From NCBI GenBank assembly GCA_017528825.1, contig JAFXOI010000010.1:1-32138 (forward strand): a DNA stretch of 32,138 bases, given 5' to 3'. Position numbers and translations under genes: made by a program. Under the pieces are notes generated by a model, which worked only from the letters and a program-made list of their open reading frames with translations, had not been told where the DNA came from and searched no databases. This DNA comes from Elusimicrobiaceae bacterium (GTDB taxonomy: Bacteria > Elusimicrobiota > Elusimicrobia > Elusimicrobiales > Elusimicrobiaceae). Below are positions 16,041 to 22,579 of this stretch, in pieces. The stretch's first letter is position 1; each line of letters starts with the position of its first letter.

Positions 16041-16154
16041 CGGCTCTGAAGCAAAAAAGTATTGTTTTGGGGCTGTTTTGTAAACTCGCTGAACTCAAAC
16101 ATACAAAACAGACAACTCCCCAAAACAATACTTTTTTAAACGCTTCCAAAGCCG
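16041..16154. repeat. Long interrupted inverted repeat (MITE- or REP-like)
   Basis: A 114-base inverted repeat. The perfect core is a 20-bp arm (16053-16072 against 16118-16137) plus a further 10 bp (CTGTTTTGTA 16073-16082 against TACAAAACAG 16102-16111), separated by a 6-base one-sided bulge, with a 19-base loop. Outer arms CGGCTCTGAAGC (16041-16052) and GCTTCCAAAGCCG (16142-16154) also pair with mismatches. It contains no gene. It could be a small non-autonomous element or a structured RNA. Confidence 0.75.
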
Positions 16155-16234
16155 AATTAACCATATAAAAGCAACAGATTGTAATGAGATTCATGTTTCT
16201 TTTTCTTTAATGAAAAAGTTAAACTGGAAAGTGC

Positions 16235-16262
16235 TTGACACCGTTTTTTTTTTTAGTATAAT
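16235..16262 (+). promoter_or_regulatory. Consensus sigma70 promoter with an 11-T spacer tract
   Basis: Perfect -35 TTGACA (16235-16240) and perfect -10 TATAAT (16257-16262) with a 16-base spacer. Bases 16244-16254 of the spacer are eleven consecutive T. Slippage in this tract would change the spacing between the two boxes and so the promoter strength of the pilin gene at 16291. Confidence 0.75.
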
Positions 16263-16290
16263 TTTAAAAATCGTACAAAAGGAGAAAATA

Positions 16291-16803
16291 ATGAAACAAG
16301 CATTTACACTCATAGAGTTACTAGTAGTTGTGTTAATTATAGGGATATTAAGTGCCGTTGCTTTGCCACAATATGAAAAAATAGTTGAACGAAGCAAGGC
16401 AACCCAAGCATTTGCTCTATTAAATCCTCTCATTCAGGCATATCAAGCAAGTTATTTAGAAAATGGCACCTATGTGGCTAGCTTAGATGAATTAGCCATT
16501 TCTCTTCCTTCTAGTTTTACGGGAGAAGATGCTAATCACTTATCTAATGGAGAGTGGGAAGTTGTTTTCAGCAACTCTTACGGAATACAAGTGTCCGTTA
16601 AAAGAAAAAGTGGAAAATATAAAGATGCGGTAAGTTTTTTATATGTATTTGCCAAGAGACCTGATCCCGTACCGGTTGGTCAATGGCTATGTTTTGAAAA
16701 TATTGCTACATTTCCGGGAAAAGCGGATGATTATTGCAAAAAAATTTTAAATGGAACAAAAGATGCATCATCAGGTTCTAGTGATCGTGTGTATAGACTA
16801 TAA
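16291..16803 (+). CDS. Type IV pilin-like protein (prepilin)
   Basis: A 170-residue prepilin with leader and assembly helix MKQA|FTLIELLVVVLIIG, including Glu at +5. The C-terminal part has a cysteine pair (WLC...DYC) fitting the pilin D-region disulfide. The globular part differs from the pilin at 5456-5938 apart from the N-terminal helix. Start: the ATG at 16291 has AAAAGGAG 6 bases upstream and begins directly with the prepilin leader; in-frame codons further upstream overlap the promoter and are rejected. It is monocistronic, with a consensus promoter carrying a poly-T spacer (16235-16262) and a terminator at 16804-16833. Phase-variable expression is a testable possibility. Confidence 0.92.
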   Translation: MKQAFTLIELLVVVLIIGILSAVALPQYEKIVERSKATQAFALLNPLIQAYQASYLENGTYVASLDELAISLPSSFTGEDANHLSNGEWEVVFSNSYGIQVSVKRKSGKYKDAVSFLYVFAKRPDPVPVGQWLCFENIATFPGKADDYCKKILNGTKDASSGSSDRVYRL

Positions 16804-16833
16804 AACACCCCTTCTGTATGTAGAAGGGGCGTT
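16804..16833. terminator. Terminator between pilin (+) and ferredoxin (-)
   Basis: An 8-bp core stem (CCCCTTCT / AGAAGGGG) extended by AAC/GTT across one mismatch, loop GTATGT, located between convergent genes. The flanking T residues are modest on both strands. Confidence 0.7.
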
Positions 16834-16855
16834 GTTATAAATCTACTGTTCCTGT

Positions 16856-17026
16856 TTACAGTGCAATTGCGCTGACCGGGCAGGTAGCGGCACAGGCACC
16901 GCATTCAATGCATTTGGAAGCATCGATATTGCGTTTTCCGTCTACTTCGGAAATTGCACCCACGGGGCAGGCAGATTCGCAAGCACCGCAATTTACACAC
17001 ACATCCGGATTTACTTTATAAGCCAT
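16856..17026 (-). CDS. 2[4Fe-4S] bacterial-type ferredoxin
   Basis: A 56-residue clostridial-type ferredoxin with two complete C-x2-C-x2-C-x3-C-P motifs: C10/C13/C16/C20 and C39/C42/C45/C49. Length and both cluster motifs match this family closely (start MAYKVNPDVC). It is the low-potential soluble carrier linking pyruvate or 2-oxoacid oxidation to ferredoxin-dependent hydrogenases, so it is a plausible electron donor for HydABC and the group B enzyme in this window. AAGGAG lies 8 bases before the ATG. A -10 TATAAT is at 17061-17066 on the minus strand, so the gene is likely monocistronic. The specific partners are inferred. Confidence 0.95.
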   Translation of the reverse strand: MAYKVNPDVCVNCGACESACPVGAISEVDGKRNIDASKCIECGACAATCPVSAIAL

Positions 17027-17145
17027 AAATCATCTCCTTGCTACTAATTTTAGATACTTTATTATAGCAAATTGATCCTTCACAAAGTGGATGAAACGTT
17101 AAAAACAGGTTGCTTCTCGTCGCAAAATAACCCTTTTTCCCCCTC

Positions 17146-17175
17146 TTGCACCCTAAGTGTTAAGTGTAGTAAAAT
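17146..17175 (+). promoter_or_regulatory. Possible promoter of the feoAB fusion gene
   Basis: -35 TTGCAC (17146-17151), 18-base spacer, -10 TAAAAT (17170-17175), 27 bases before the ATG. No Fur-box-like dyad was recognised. Confidence 0.4.
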
Positions 17176-17201
17176 ATAAAAGTAAGGAATAACTAACTTT
17201 T

Positions 17202-19193
17202 ATGGAACCGATTACTTCATTAACTCTTTTTGATTTGCAACCCGATATTACCGCGGAAATTTTATCTATTAATGTTTCTCCCGCTCAGGCAGATAAACTG
17301 GCGGCGATGGGACTGGTTAAAGGCCAACAGGTCAGCCGCAAAAAGGGCAAACGCCCCTTGGTGGTGTGTGTCTGTGGAAGTGAAATTGCCATTGGACCGA
17401 AAATTGCCAAACAAATTATTGTTTCGACTAATACCCCCACTGTACTGGCGGACCGTAAATATACCTTCTTATTGGCGGGCAATCCCAATGTCGGAAAAAG
17501 TTTGCTCTTTTCTCGTTTGACGGGTATCGGTATTTTATCTTCTAACTTTCCGGGTACGACCGTTGGGTTGCATCATGGCAGTACCGTATTTAATGGTAAG
17601 TCGTATCATATCATTGATATTCCGGGTCTGTACCGTTTGGAAGAAAAATGGGTGATTGAAGGTAAAAAGCGGGATTTATTCAAAGAACTTTCCTATGATT
17701 TTATCGTTTGCGTGGCGGAAACAGCGCATTTAGAGCGCAATCTGTACTTCGTACTGGAACTTCTGCACCTGGGCAAACCGGTGATTTTACTGCTTAATAA
17801 ATTTGATGAGGCTCAGCGCAAAGGTATTTTTATTGATGTGCGCATGCTGTCTAAAATGTTAGGCATTCCGGTGATTGCCACGGTGGCCACAACGGGAGAA
17901 GGGTTAAAGCGTCTGGAAGTTACCGTCGGCAAATTAGATTTGGCAAAGCCCTTTGTGTGGAAGGGTGTACAAGATTTGCAAGGCGGTTTAATTCCCATGG
18001 AAGAAACGCCGGAAAGTAAGTGGCATGCTATCGGACAAATCATTCGCCGCGTCCAAAAAATCAAACATAAACATGCTTCTTGGGTGGAACATTTGCAGGC
18101 ATGGGCTACGCATCCGGTTAGCGGTTTATTTATAGCATTGGCGGTATTGGCGCTGTCTTTGGTCATTATTCGTTTTGTGGGCGAAACGTTTGTGAATTGG
18201 TTAGAGCCGCTTTACGAGGCATACTATCTTCCGTTTGTGGAGCGGATGCTCGCTTTTTGGCAGGGAAATCCGTTATATTTGTTTTTGGTGGGTGACGGCG
18301 GAACCCAATACTTCGGAGTGCTGACAGACGGTCTGAAAATCGCCTTGGTAGATGTGATGCCTTATGTACTCGCATTTTATGCACTGCTTGGTTTTTGGGG
18401 AGAACTGGGATACCTGCCCCGTTTAGCGGTTCTGTTAGACGGTTTGTTACACCGGATTGGCTTGCACGGTTATGGTGCGATCCCTATCATGCTGGGCTTA
18501 GGTTGTAAGGTGCCGGCCGTTATGGGGGTGCGTGTGTTGGAAACGCGACGTGAACGTGTGATTGCGCTGGCGTTACTGCTTGTAGTGGCGCCTTGTATTT
18601 CACAAACGGCGATGATTTTGTCCATTTTATCTCCGTACGGATGGAAATATGTGTTGTGCGTGTTTGGCACTTTGCTGATTAACGGCATTGCGGCGGGCAC
18701 GCTGTTAAACCGTCTGTTGCCGGGCGATACGCCGGAAATGTTTATGGAGATTCCATTGTGGAGTTTGCCGCAATGGCGTTCTTTAGGGCGCAAAATTTGG
18801 TTGCGCATGAAGGAGTATTTGGCGGATGCCTTGCCGTTGATTTTAGCAGGTGTATTGTTTGTAGATTTGATGCAATTTACCGGTATTACGGATTGGTTGA
18901 CGCAACTTTTCCGCTATCCGGTGGAATATCTATTGCATTTACCGGCAGATACCACACCTCTTTTGTTATTGGGATTTTTACGCAAAGACATTTCGATTGC
19001 GCTCTTGGAGCCGTTTAATCTCCCCCCCAGCCAACTGGTGGTAGCGTGTGTATTTATGAGTATGTATTTGCCGTGTATCGCTACGTTCTTTGTGATGTTA
19101 CGCGAGAATGGCATCAAAGATACGCTACGCGTTGCGGCATTGACGATATCCTTGGCGATACTGAGTGCAACGGTACTGCGGTTTATAATATAA
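17202..19193 (+). CDS. feoB: Ferrous iron transporter, FeoA-FeoB fusion
   Basis: A 663-residue inner-membrane Fe(II) uptake protein. Residues 1-75 are a FeoA-type SH3-like domain (AAMGLVKGQQV segment), fused to a FeoB G domain: G1 GNPNVGKS (93-100), G2 PGTT (117-120), G3 DIPG (139-142), G4 NKFD (199-202) and a G5-like TVATTGEG segment. Membrane helices begin near 305. The Gate motif GLGCKVPAVMGVRVLETRRER is close to the FeoB GCNVPA signature with its conserved cysteine. The usual second signature (PFMSCSARLP) is replaced by LLVVAPCISQTAMIL, so this is a divergent branch, and it is shorter than typical FeoB (about 770) despite the fusion. Iron supply for the many Fe-S and H-cluster enzymes is the obvious role; another divalent metal cannot be excluded. 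Confidence 0.88.
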   Translation: MEPITSLTLFDLQPDITAEILSINVSPAQADKLAAMGLVKGQQVSRKKGKRPLVVCVCGSEIAIGPKIAKQIIVSTNTPTVLADRKYTFLLAGNPNVGKSLLFSRLTGIGILSSNFPGTTVGLHHGSTVFNGKSYHIIDIPGLYRLEEKWVIEGKKRDLFKELSYDFIVCVAETAHLERNLYFVLELLHLGKPVILLLNKFDEAQRKGIFIDVRMLSKMLGIPVIATVATTGEGLKRLEVTVGKLDLAKPFVWKGVQDLQGGLIPMEETPESKWHAIGQIIRRVQKIKHKHASWVEHLQAWATHPVSGLFIALAVLALSLVIIRFVGETFVNWLEPLYEAYYLPFVERMLAFWQGNPLYLFLVGDGGTQYFGVLTDGLKIALVDVMPYVLAFYALLGFWGELGYLPRLAVLLDGLLHRIGLHGYGAIPIMLGLGCKVPAVMGVRVLETRRERVIALALLLVVAPCISQTAMILSILSPYGWKYVLCVFGTLLINGIAAGTLLNRLLPGDTPEMFMEIPLWSLPQWRSLGRKIWLRMKEYLADALPLILAGVLFVDLMQFTGITDWLTQLFRYPVEYLLHLPADTTPLLLLGFLRKDISIALLEPFNLPPSQLVVACVFMSMYLPCIATFFVMLRENGIKDTLRVAALTISLAILSATVLRFII

Positions 19194-19213
19194 ATCTTTT
19201 TGCAAAAATAAAT

Positions 19214-19242
19214 ACAGCCCGAAACAAAATGTTTCGGGCTGT
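19214..19242 (-). terminator. Terminator of the large Cys-rich pilin gene
   Basis: A perfect 13-bp stem (ACAGCCCGAAACA / TGTTTCGGGCTGT) with AAA loop. A T-rich tail follows on the minus strand, and the stem may also help end feoB transcripts. Confidence 0.85.
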
Positions 19243-19267
19243 GTGATATGAAAAGAAGAATAAAATA

Positions 19268-20437
19268 CTAGCATTTCGGTGCATTAGATGGGCAATAAGG
19301 CCCTTCACAACACCCTCCGTCGTAAATTACACTGTAATAGGTACCACCACTTGCCAAACAAGTTCCCGGTGCATTAGCAACACACTTGCCCCCAACCCCA
19401 ATCCTACTTCCGCGGCAGGTTTCATGAGCGGCTACTTGTGCTACGCAGCTGGCACCATCAGTAAATGTACTATATCTACAACCACCAACTTCTGCTATAC
19501 ATTGACTTCCTGAAGTATAAGTACCACTAGTACAAGATGAGCTGTCATATTGTGCAATACATTTTGATTCATTTTTATATGTCTTTTCCCCGTCGCCATA
19601 TGCCCGATTAGAGTAATGAATCGCTCCATCGAAGACAGAATTATTACACTGACCTCTACAAATACTTCCCGGATTATATATAGAGTTGTTACATCCTCCA
19701 CCTCCTCCCTTATCAGAACATTCTCCTCCTTCTTTTACATCCAAATAAGCACAACCACCCCATTGACCAACACATTTAGCTCCTTCTTCAATTACTAATC
19801 TATTATTTTCTGTTCCAACATTTCCGTTATACCCGCAAAAGCCATCCTTATAGGGCATGCCGTTGGCTTTACAGCGTTCTTCATTGGTTTTATAACATTG
19901 TGTTTGTTTATTGGACCATACCCGGCTGACGCCGTCACACGTGGCTTTATCTACCGCTTGGTCTAATAAATACTGTGTGTAACCATCTTCTGTCGTGCTT
20001 AGTTCCTCTCCATTAAGAAGCTTACTGCATAGTCTTGTACCACGCCCGTTTTCCCCGTCGTTAGATTCGCAATATAAGTGTCCGGCCCGTATGGTGTTTT
20101 CATCCAAATAACTAGCTAAACGTACGGTAGGCATTTTATTATTTATGGCACGCACTACGTTGGCAGTGCCGTCATCATTAATGGTTTCTATGGTATATTG
20201 CACATCACCACTGGGCATACTGACATCCAAGTTTTCCATATTAGCGGTATAAAGACCGCTACTCATTCTAATGGCTTCTTCGGCATCTTTTATCGCTTTG
20301 GCTCCGGGGAGCATAGTACTCCAATGGGTTTTATCTACGGCCCCTTGGTACATAGGGATAGCTATAGCCGATAGTACTCCGATAATGAGTACCACTACTA
20401 ATAATTCTACGAGGGTAAACCCCTTTTTTATTTGCAT
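19268..20437 (-). CDS. Cys-rich repeat pilin-like protein (complete)
   Basis: A 389-residue prepilin-type protein and the only complete member of the family in the window. Leader and helix are MQIKKG|FTLVELLVVVLIIG with Glu at +5. Residues 45-130 share the block LDVSMP...PTVRLASYLDEN with the gene at 2-1051. A C..SR.WSNKQTQCYK region follows. From about 200 onward there are repeated cysteine pairs 11 apart (CNNSIYNPGSIC, CTSGTYTSGSQC, CRYSTFTDGASC, CRGSRIGVGGKC), one unit expanded by about 18 residues, and a terminal GGCCEGPYCPSNAPKC cluster. It should be exported and anchored through the pilin helix; repeat function is unknown. AAAAAGGAG lies 6 bases before the ATG. The gene ends at its own terminator, and the upstream leader is unusually rich in hairpins (20460-20700). 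Confidence 0.9.
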   Translation of the reverse strand: MQIKKGFTLVELLVVVLIIGVLSAIAIPMYQGAVDKTHWSTMLPGAKAIKDAEEAIRMSSGLYTANMENLDVSMPSGDVQYTIETINDDGTANVVRAINNKMPTVRLASYLDENTIRAGHLYCESNDGENGRGTRLCSKLLNGEELSTTEDGYTQYLLDQAVDKATCDGVSRVWSNKQTQCYKTNEERCKANGMPYKDGFCGYNGNVGTENNRLVIEEGAKCVGQWGGCAYLDVKEGGECSDKGGGGGCNNSIYNPGSICRGQCNNSVFDGAIHYSNRAYGDGEKTYKNESKCIAQYDSSSCTSGTYTSGSQCIAEVGGCRYSTFTDGASCVAQVAAHETCRGSRIGVGGKCVANAPGTCLASGGTYYSVIYDGGCCEGPYCPSNAPKC

Positions 20438-20471
20438 ATATAACTCCTTTTTCTCGGGCCCGTAACAGCAT

Positions 20472-20666
20472 AAAAAACGGCCGCTGTTTCAGAGCCGAAA
20501 CCAGCGACCCCAAAAACAACAGCCGTAGTTTGCCGTACCCGAAGGTACGGCAAACACTCGGCACAAAACAAAGAGCTCATGACTTCCCTTTATTTTGTGC
20601 CTAGAACGACTGCTTTTGGACTGGTTTCTTGCTAGGAATTACCTAGCTGTCCGTATCCATATACGG
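20472..20666 (-). ncRNA. Palindrome-rich region, candidate structured leader RNA
   Basis: Intergenic stretch of about 300 bases before the Cys-rich pilin, on its strand. It contains a 12-bp stem closed by a TTCG tetraloop (20528-20539 / 20544-20555), a 13-bp stem with one mismatch (20561-20573 / 20588-20600), an enclosing pair GAAACCAG / CTGGTTTC (20497-20504 / 20621-20628), and small hairpins at 20631-20647 and 20651-20666. A hairpin followed by six T on the minus strand (T run at 20472-20477) could terminate an RNA before the pilin start. A C(UUCG)G tetraloop argues for function as RNA from the minus strand. No known RNA family is recognised. Confidence 0.4.
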
Positions 20667-20743
20667 TTCCAAAAACAGATTAAATTTATTTTTAAGTAGC
20701 GCCTTGCTTGTGCGCAAAATTCTCCTTTTTAGTCTTTATGAAA

Positions 20744-21205
20744 TTAGTTATTACTGCCGCGGCGGCCGATATCCACCGGTATGGGCACATCCCCTAGCGG
20801 TGTTTCAAAATAAGCAGTACCTGTGATGTGATAATCTACGCTGGCGCTACCCATACTCACCAGCCCCACTAGTTTGCTGCCCAGTTTAAGGGTAGGAATA
20901 TCAATATGGGCCTTTTGATTTTTGGTGCTGCCGGCTTCCACGCGGATATTTTCTAAAGTGAATTGGCCTACCGGTGTATCATTCATGGTTACATTACCGA
21001 CAAATTTTTTAATAGAAGCATCTGTTTTCTTGTTTAAGTTGGTGATGGCAATAATTAAATCTACCCCTAAAGAGGTGATGTTAAAATCAGCCATTTCTAC
21101 CGCTACGACTGAATATTTGCAGTTGGCAAAGGCCTTGGCTTCTTCAATTGTTTTACATGCTCCCAAACAACAAAGTACAACTAGCAGACATATTATTTTT
21201 TTCAT
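20744..21205 (-). CDS. Lipoprotein with LEA14/WHy-like domain
   Basis: A 153-residue lipoprotein. The signal sequence MKKIICLLVVLCCLGAC ends in an LGAC lipobox (Cys17 would be lipidated). The mature part (VVAVEMADFNITSLGVDLIIAITNLNKK...) has the alternating beta pattern of LEA14/water-stress WHy domains, which form a small beta sandwich. It should be anchored in the inner or outer membrane on the periplasmic side; function in bacteria is poorly known and is not claimed here. GAGGAG lies 6 bases before the ATG. It is divergent from pepT, and the two share the AT palindrome at 21234-21243. It reads toward the structured region before the pilin, with no clear terminator of its own directly after the stop. 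Confidence 0.75.
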   Translation of the reverse strand: MKKIICLLVVLCCLGACKTIEEAKAFANCKYSVVAVEMADFNITSLGVDLIIAITNLNKKTDASIKKFVGNVTMNDTPVGQFTLENIRVEAGSTKNQKAHIDIPTLKLGSKLVGLVSMGSASVDYHITGTAYFETPLGDVPIPVDIGRRGSNN

Positions 21206-21233
21206 AAAAGCTCCTCGTAAAGCAGATGTATAA

Positions 21234-21243
21234 ATTATATAAT
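21234..21243. promoter_or_regulatory. Shared divergent -10 palindrome
   Basis: ATTATATAAT gives a TATAAT -10 box for pepT on the plus strand (21238-21243) and one for the lipoprotein on the minus strand (21234-21239). The two promoters would compete for the same DNA. The -35 matches are weak. Confidence 0.45.
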
Positions 21244-21271
21244 ATTAAAAAGGATTTCTTAGGAGAATTTT

Positions 21272-22504
21272 ATGAACGAGTTACAGAAAAAGATTTATGA
21301 CCGTTTTGTTCGTTATGTTTCTATGGATACCACCAGTAACGGTGCCAGCCAAACAGTGCCGACGACAGCCACGCAACTGGCCTTTGGCAAGATGTTGGCG
21401 GCGGAAATGAAAGAAATTGGCTTTTCTAACGTAGATATTGATAAAAATGGATTTGTATTTGGCGAAATACCGGCCAATGTATCCGGCGCGCCTGCAATTG
21501 GATTTTTGGCGCATATGGACACGGTAGAAGATTACTGCGGAAAAAACATTAAACCCGTTTTGCACGAGAATTATCAGGGCGGAGATTTGGTAATCAATCA
21601 AGCCAAAAATATGATTTTATCCGTCAAAAGTGCCCCGGATTTGCTCAAATGTATCGGACACGATTTGGTAACCGCTGACGGAAATACCTTATTAGGCGGA
21701 GACGATAAAATCGGCATTGCCTTGATTATGACTTTGGGTGAATATTTACTTGCCCATCCCGAAATCAAGCACGGTCCGGTTAAAGTTTCTTTTACGATTG
21801 ATGAAGAAACCGGTACCGGCATTGCGCATTTTGATTTAGCACGCTTTCAAGCGGATTTTGCTTATACTGTTGATGGCGCAGATTTGGAAAAAATTGATTG
21901 TGGCAATTTTAATGCCGATAGTTTTGTTATTGAAATTGAAGGAAAAAACTGCCATCCCGGTTCAGCCAAAGGCTTTATGGCTAATCCCGTGCGTATCGGG
22001 GCTGATATTGTTTCTTCATGGCCGGAAAATAGATTGCCGGAAACCACGGAAGGAGAAGAAGGCTTTATTCTGTTTATGAATATGCAGGCGCAGTTGGATA
22101 AAGCCACTCTCAAAGGTATTATTCGCCACCACGATATGGGGCAGTTTGAACAATTCAAAAAAGATTTGGCCGATTTAGTAGAAGCTAAACAAGCCAAATA
22201 TCCCAACGCCAAAATTCATTTGAAAATTACCAAACAATACCGCAATATGCGTGAAGTGCTCAAAGAAAAACCGCAAGCTATGCAAGTATTAGAAGCGGCG
22301 TTGAAAGCAGAAAATATTTCGTATTCGCTCATTCAAGCCCGCGGCGGCACCGACGGGGCGCAACTCTCTTTGCGCGGGCTTCCTACGCCGAATATTTTTG
22401 CTTCGTATGAAAACCCACACGGCCCGTACGAGTGGCTCAGCCTAGGTTGGAGTGAAAAAGTATTTCACTTATTAGTGCGCATTTTACAAGAAGCGGTGAA
22501 ATAG
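21272..22504 (+). CDS. pepT: Peptidase T (tripeptide aminopeptidase)
   Basis: A 410-residue cytoplasmic M20-family zinc aminopeptidase that removes the N-terminal residue of tripeptides. Metal and catalytic motifs are in place: AHMDT (H81, D83), LGGDDK (142-146), IDEETG with the catalytic and metal Glu (E178, E179), D201 in TVDGAD and a C-terminal NPHGPYEW with the metal His (H383). Length equals E. coli PepT (about 408). TTAGGAG lies about 8 bases before the ATG. It is monocistronic with a terminator at 22525-22556. It suits use of peptides as a carbon or energy source and may work with the peptide-type MFS carrier at 7683, although they are not linked. Confidence 0.95.
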   Translation: MNELQKKIYDRFVRYVSMDTTSNGASQTVPTTATQLAFGKMLAAEMKEIGFSNVDIDKNGFVFGEIPANVSGAPAIGFLAHMDTVEDYCGKNIKPVLHENYQGGDLVINQAKNMILSVKSAPDLLKCIGHDLVTADGNTLLGGDDKIGIALIMTLGEYLLAHPEIKHGPVKVSFTIDEETGTGIAHFDLARFQADFAYTVDGADLEKIDCGNFNADSFVIEIEGKNCHPGSAKGFMANPVRIGADIVSSWPENRLPETTEGEEGFILFMNMQAQLDKATLKGIIRHHDMGQFEQFKKDLADLVEAKQAKYPNAKIHLKITKQYRNMREVLKEKPQAMQVLEAALKAENISYSLIQARGGTDGAQLSLRGLPTPNIFASYENPHGPYEWLSLGWSEKVFHLLVRILQEAVK

Positions 22505-22524
22505 AAAATCTTGTCTATCCAAAT

Positions 22525-22556
22525 AAAAACGCAAGACTTTCCGTCTTGCGTTTTTT
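22525..22556. terminator. Bidirectional terminator between pepT and hydE
   Basis: A 13-bp stem (AAAAACGCAAGAC / GTCTTGCGTTTTT), 5-base loop and T6 on the plus strand. The minus strand side also has a T run, so it serves the convergent hydE. Confidence 0.92.
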
Positions 22557-22579
22557 GTGTGAAAATTCAGTATATCAAA

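Noticed and set aside
16009-16194. A 61-codon minus-strand open frame over the long inverted repeat
   Set aside because: The coding sequence is just the two arms of the palindrome, no Shine-Dalgarno is present, and the composition is AT-driven.
20331-20564. A 77-codon minus-strand frame across the leader and 5' end of the Cys-rich pilin
   Set aside because: It overlaps the prepilin start in another frame, and its 5' half is made of palindrome arms.
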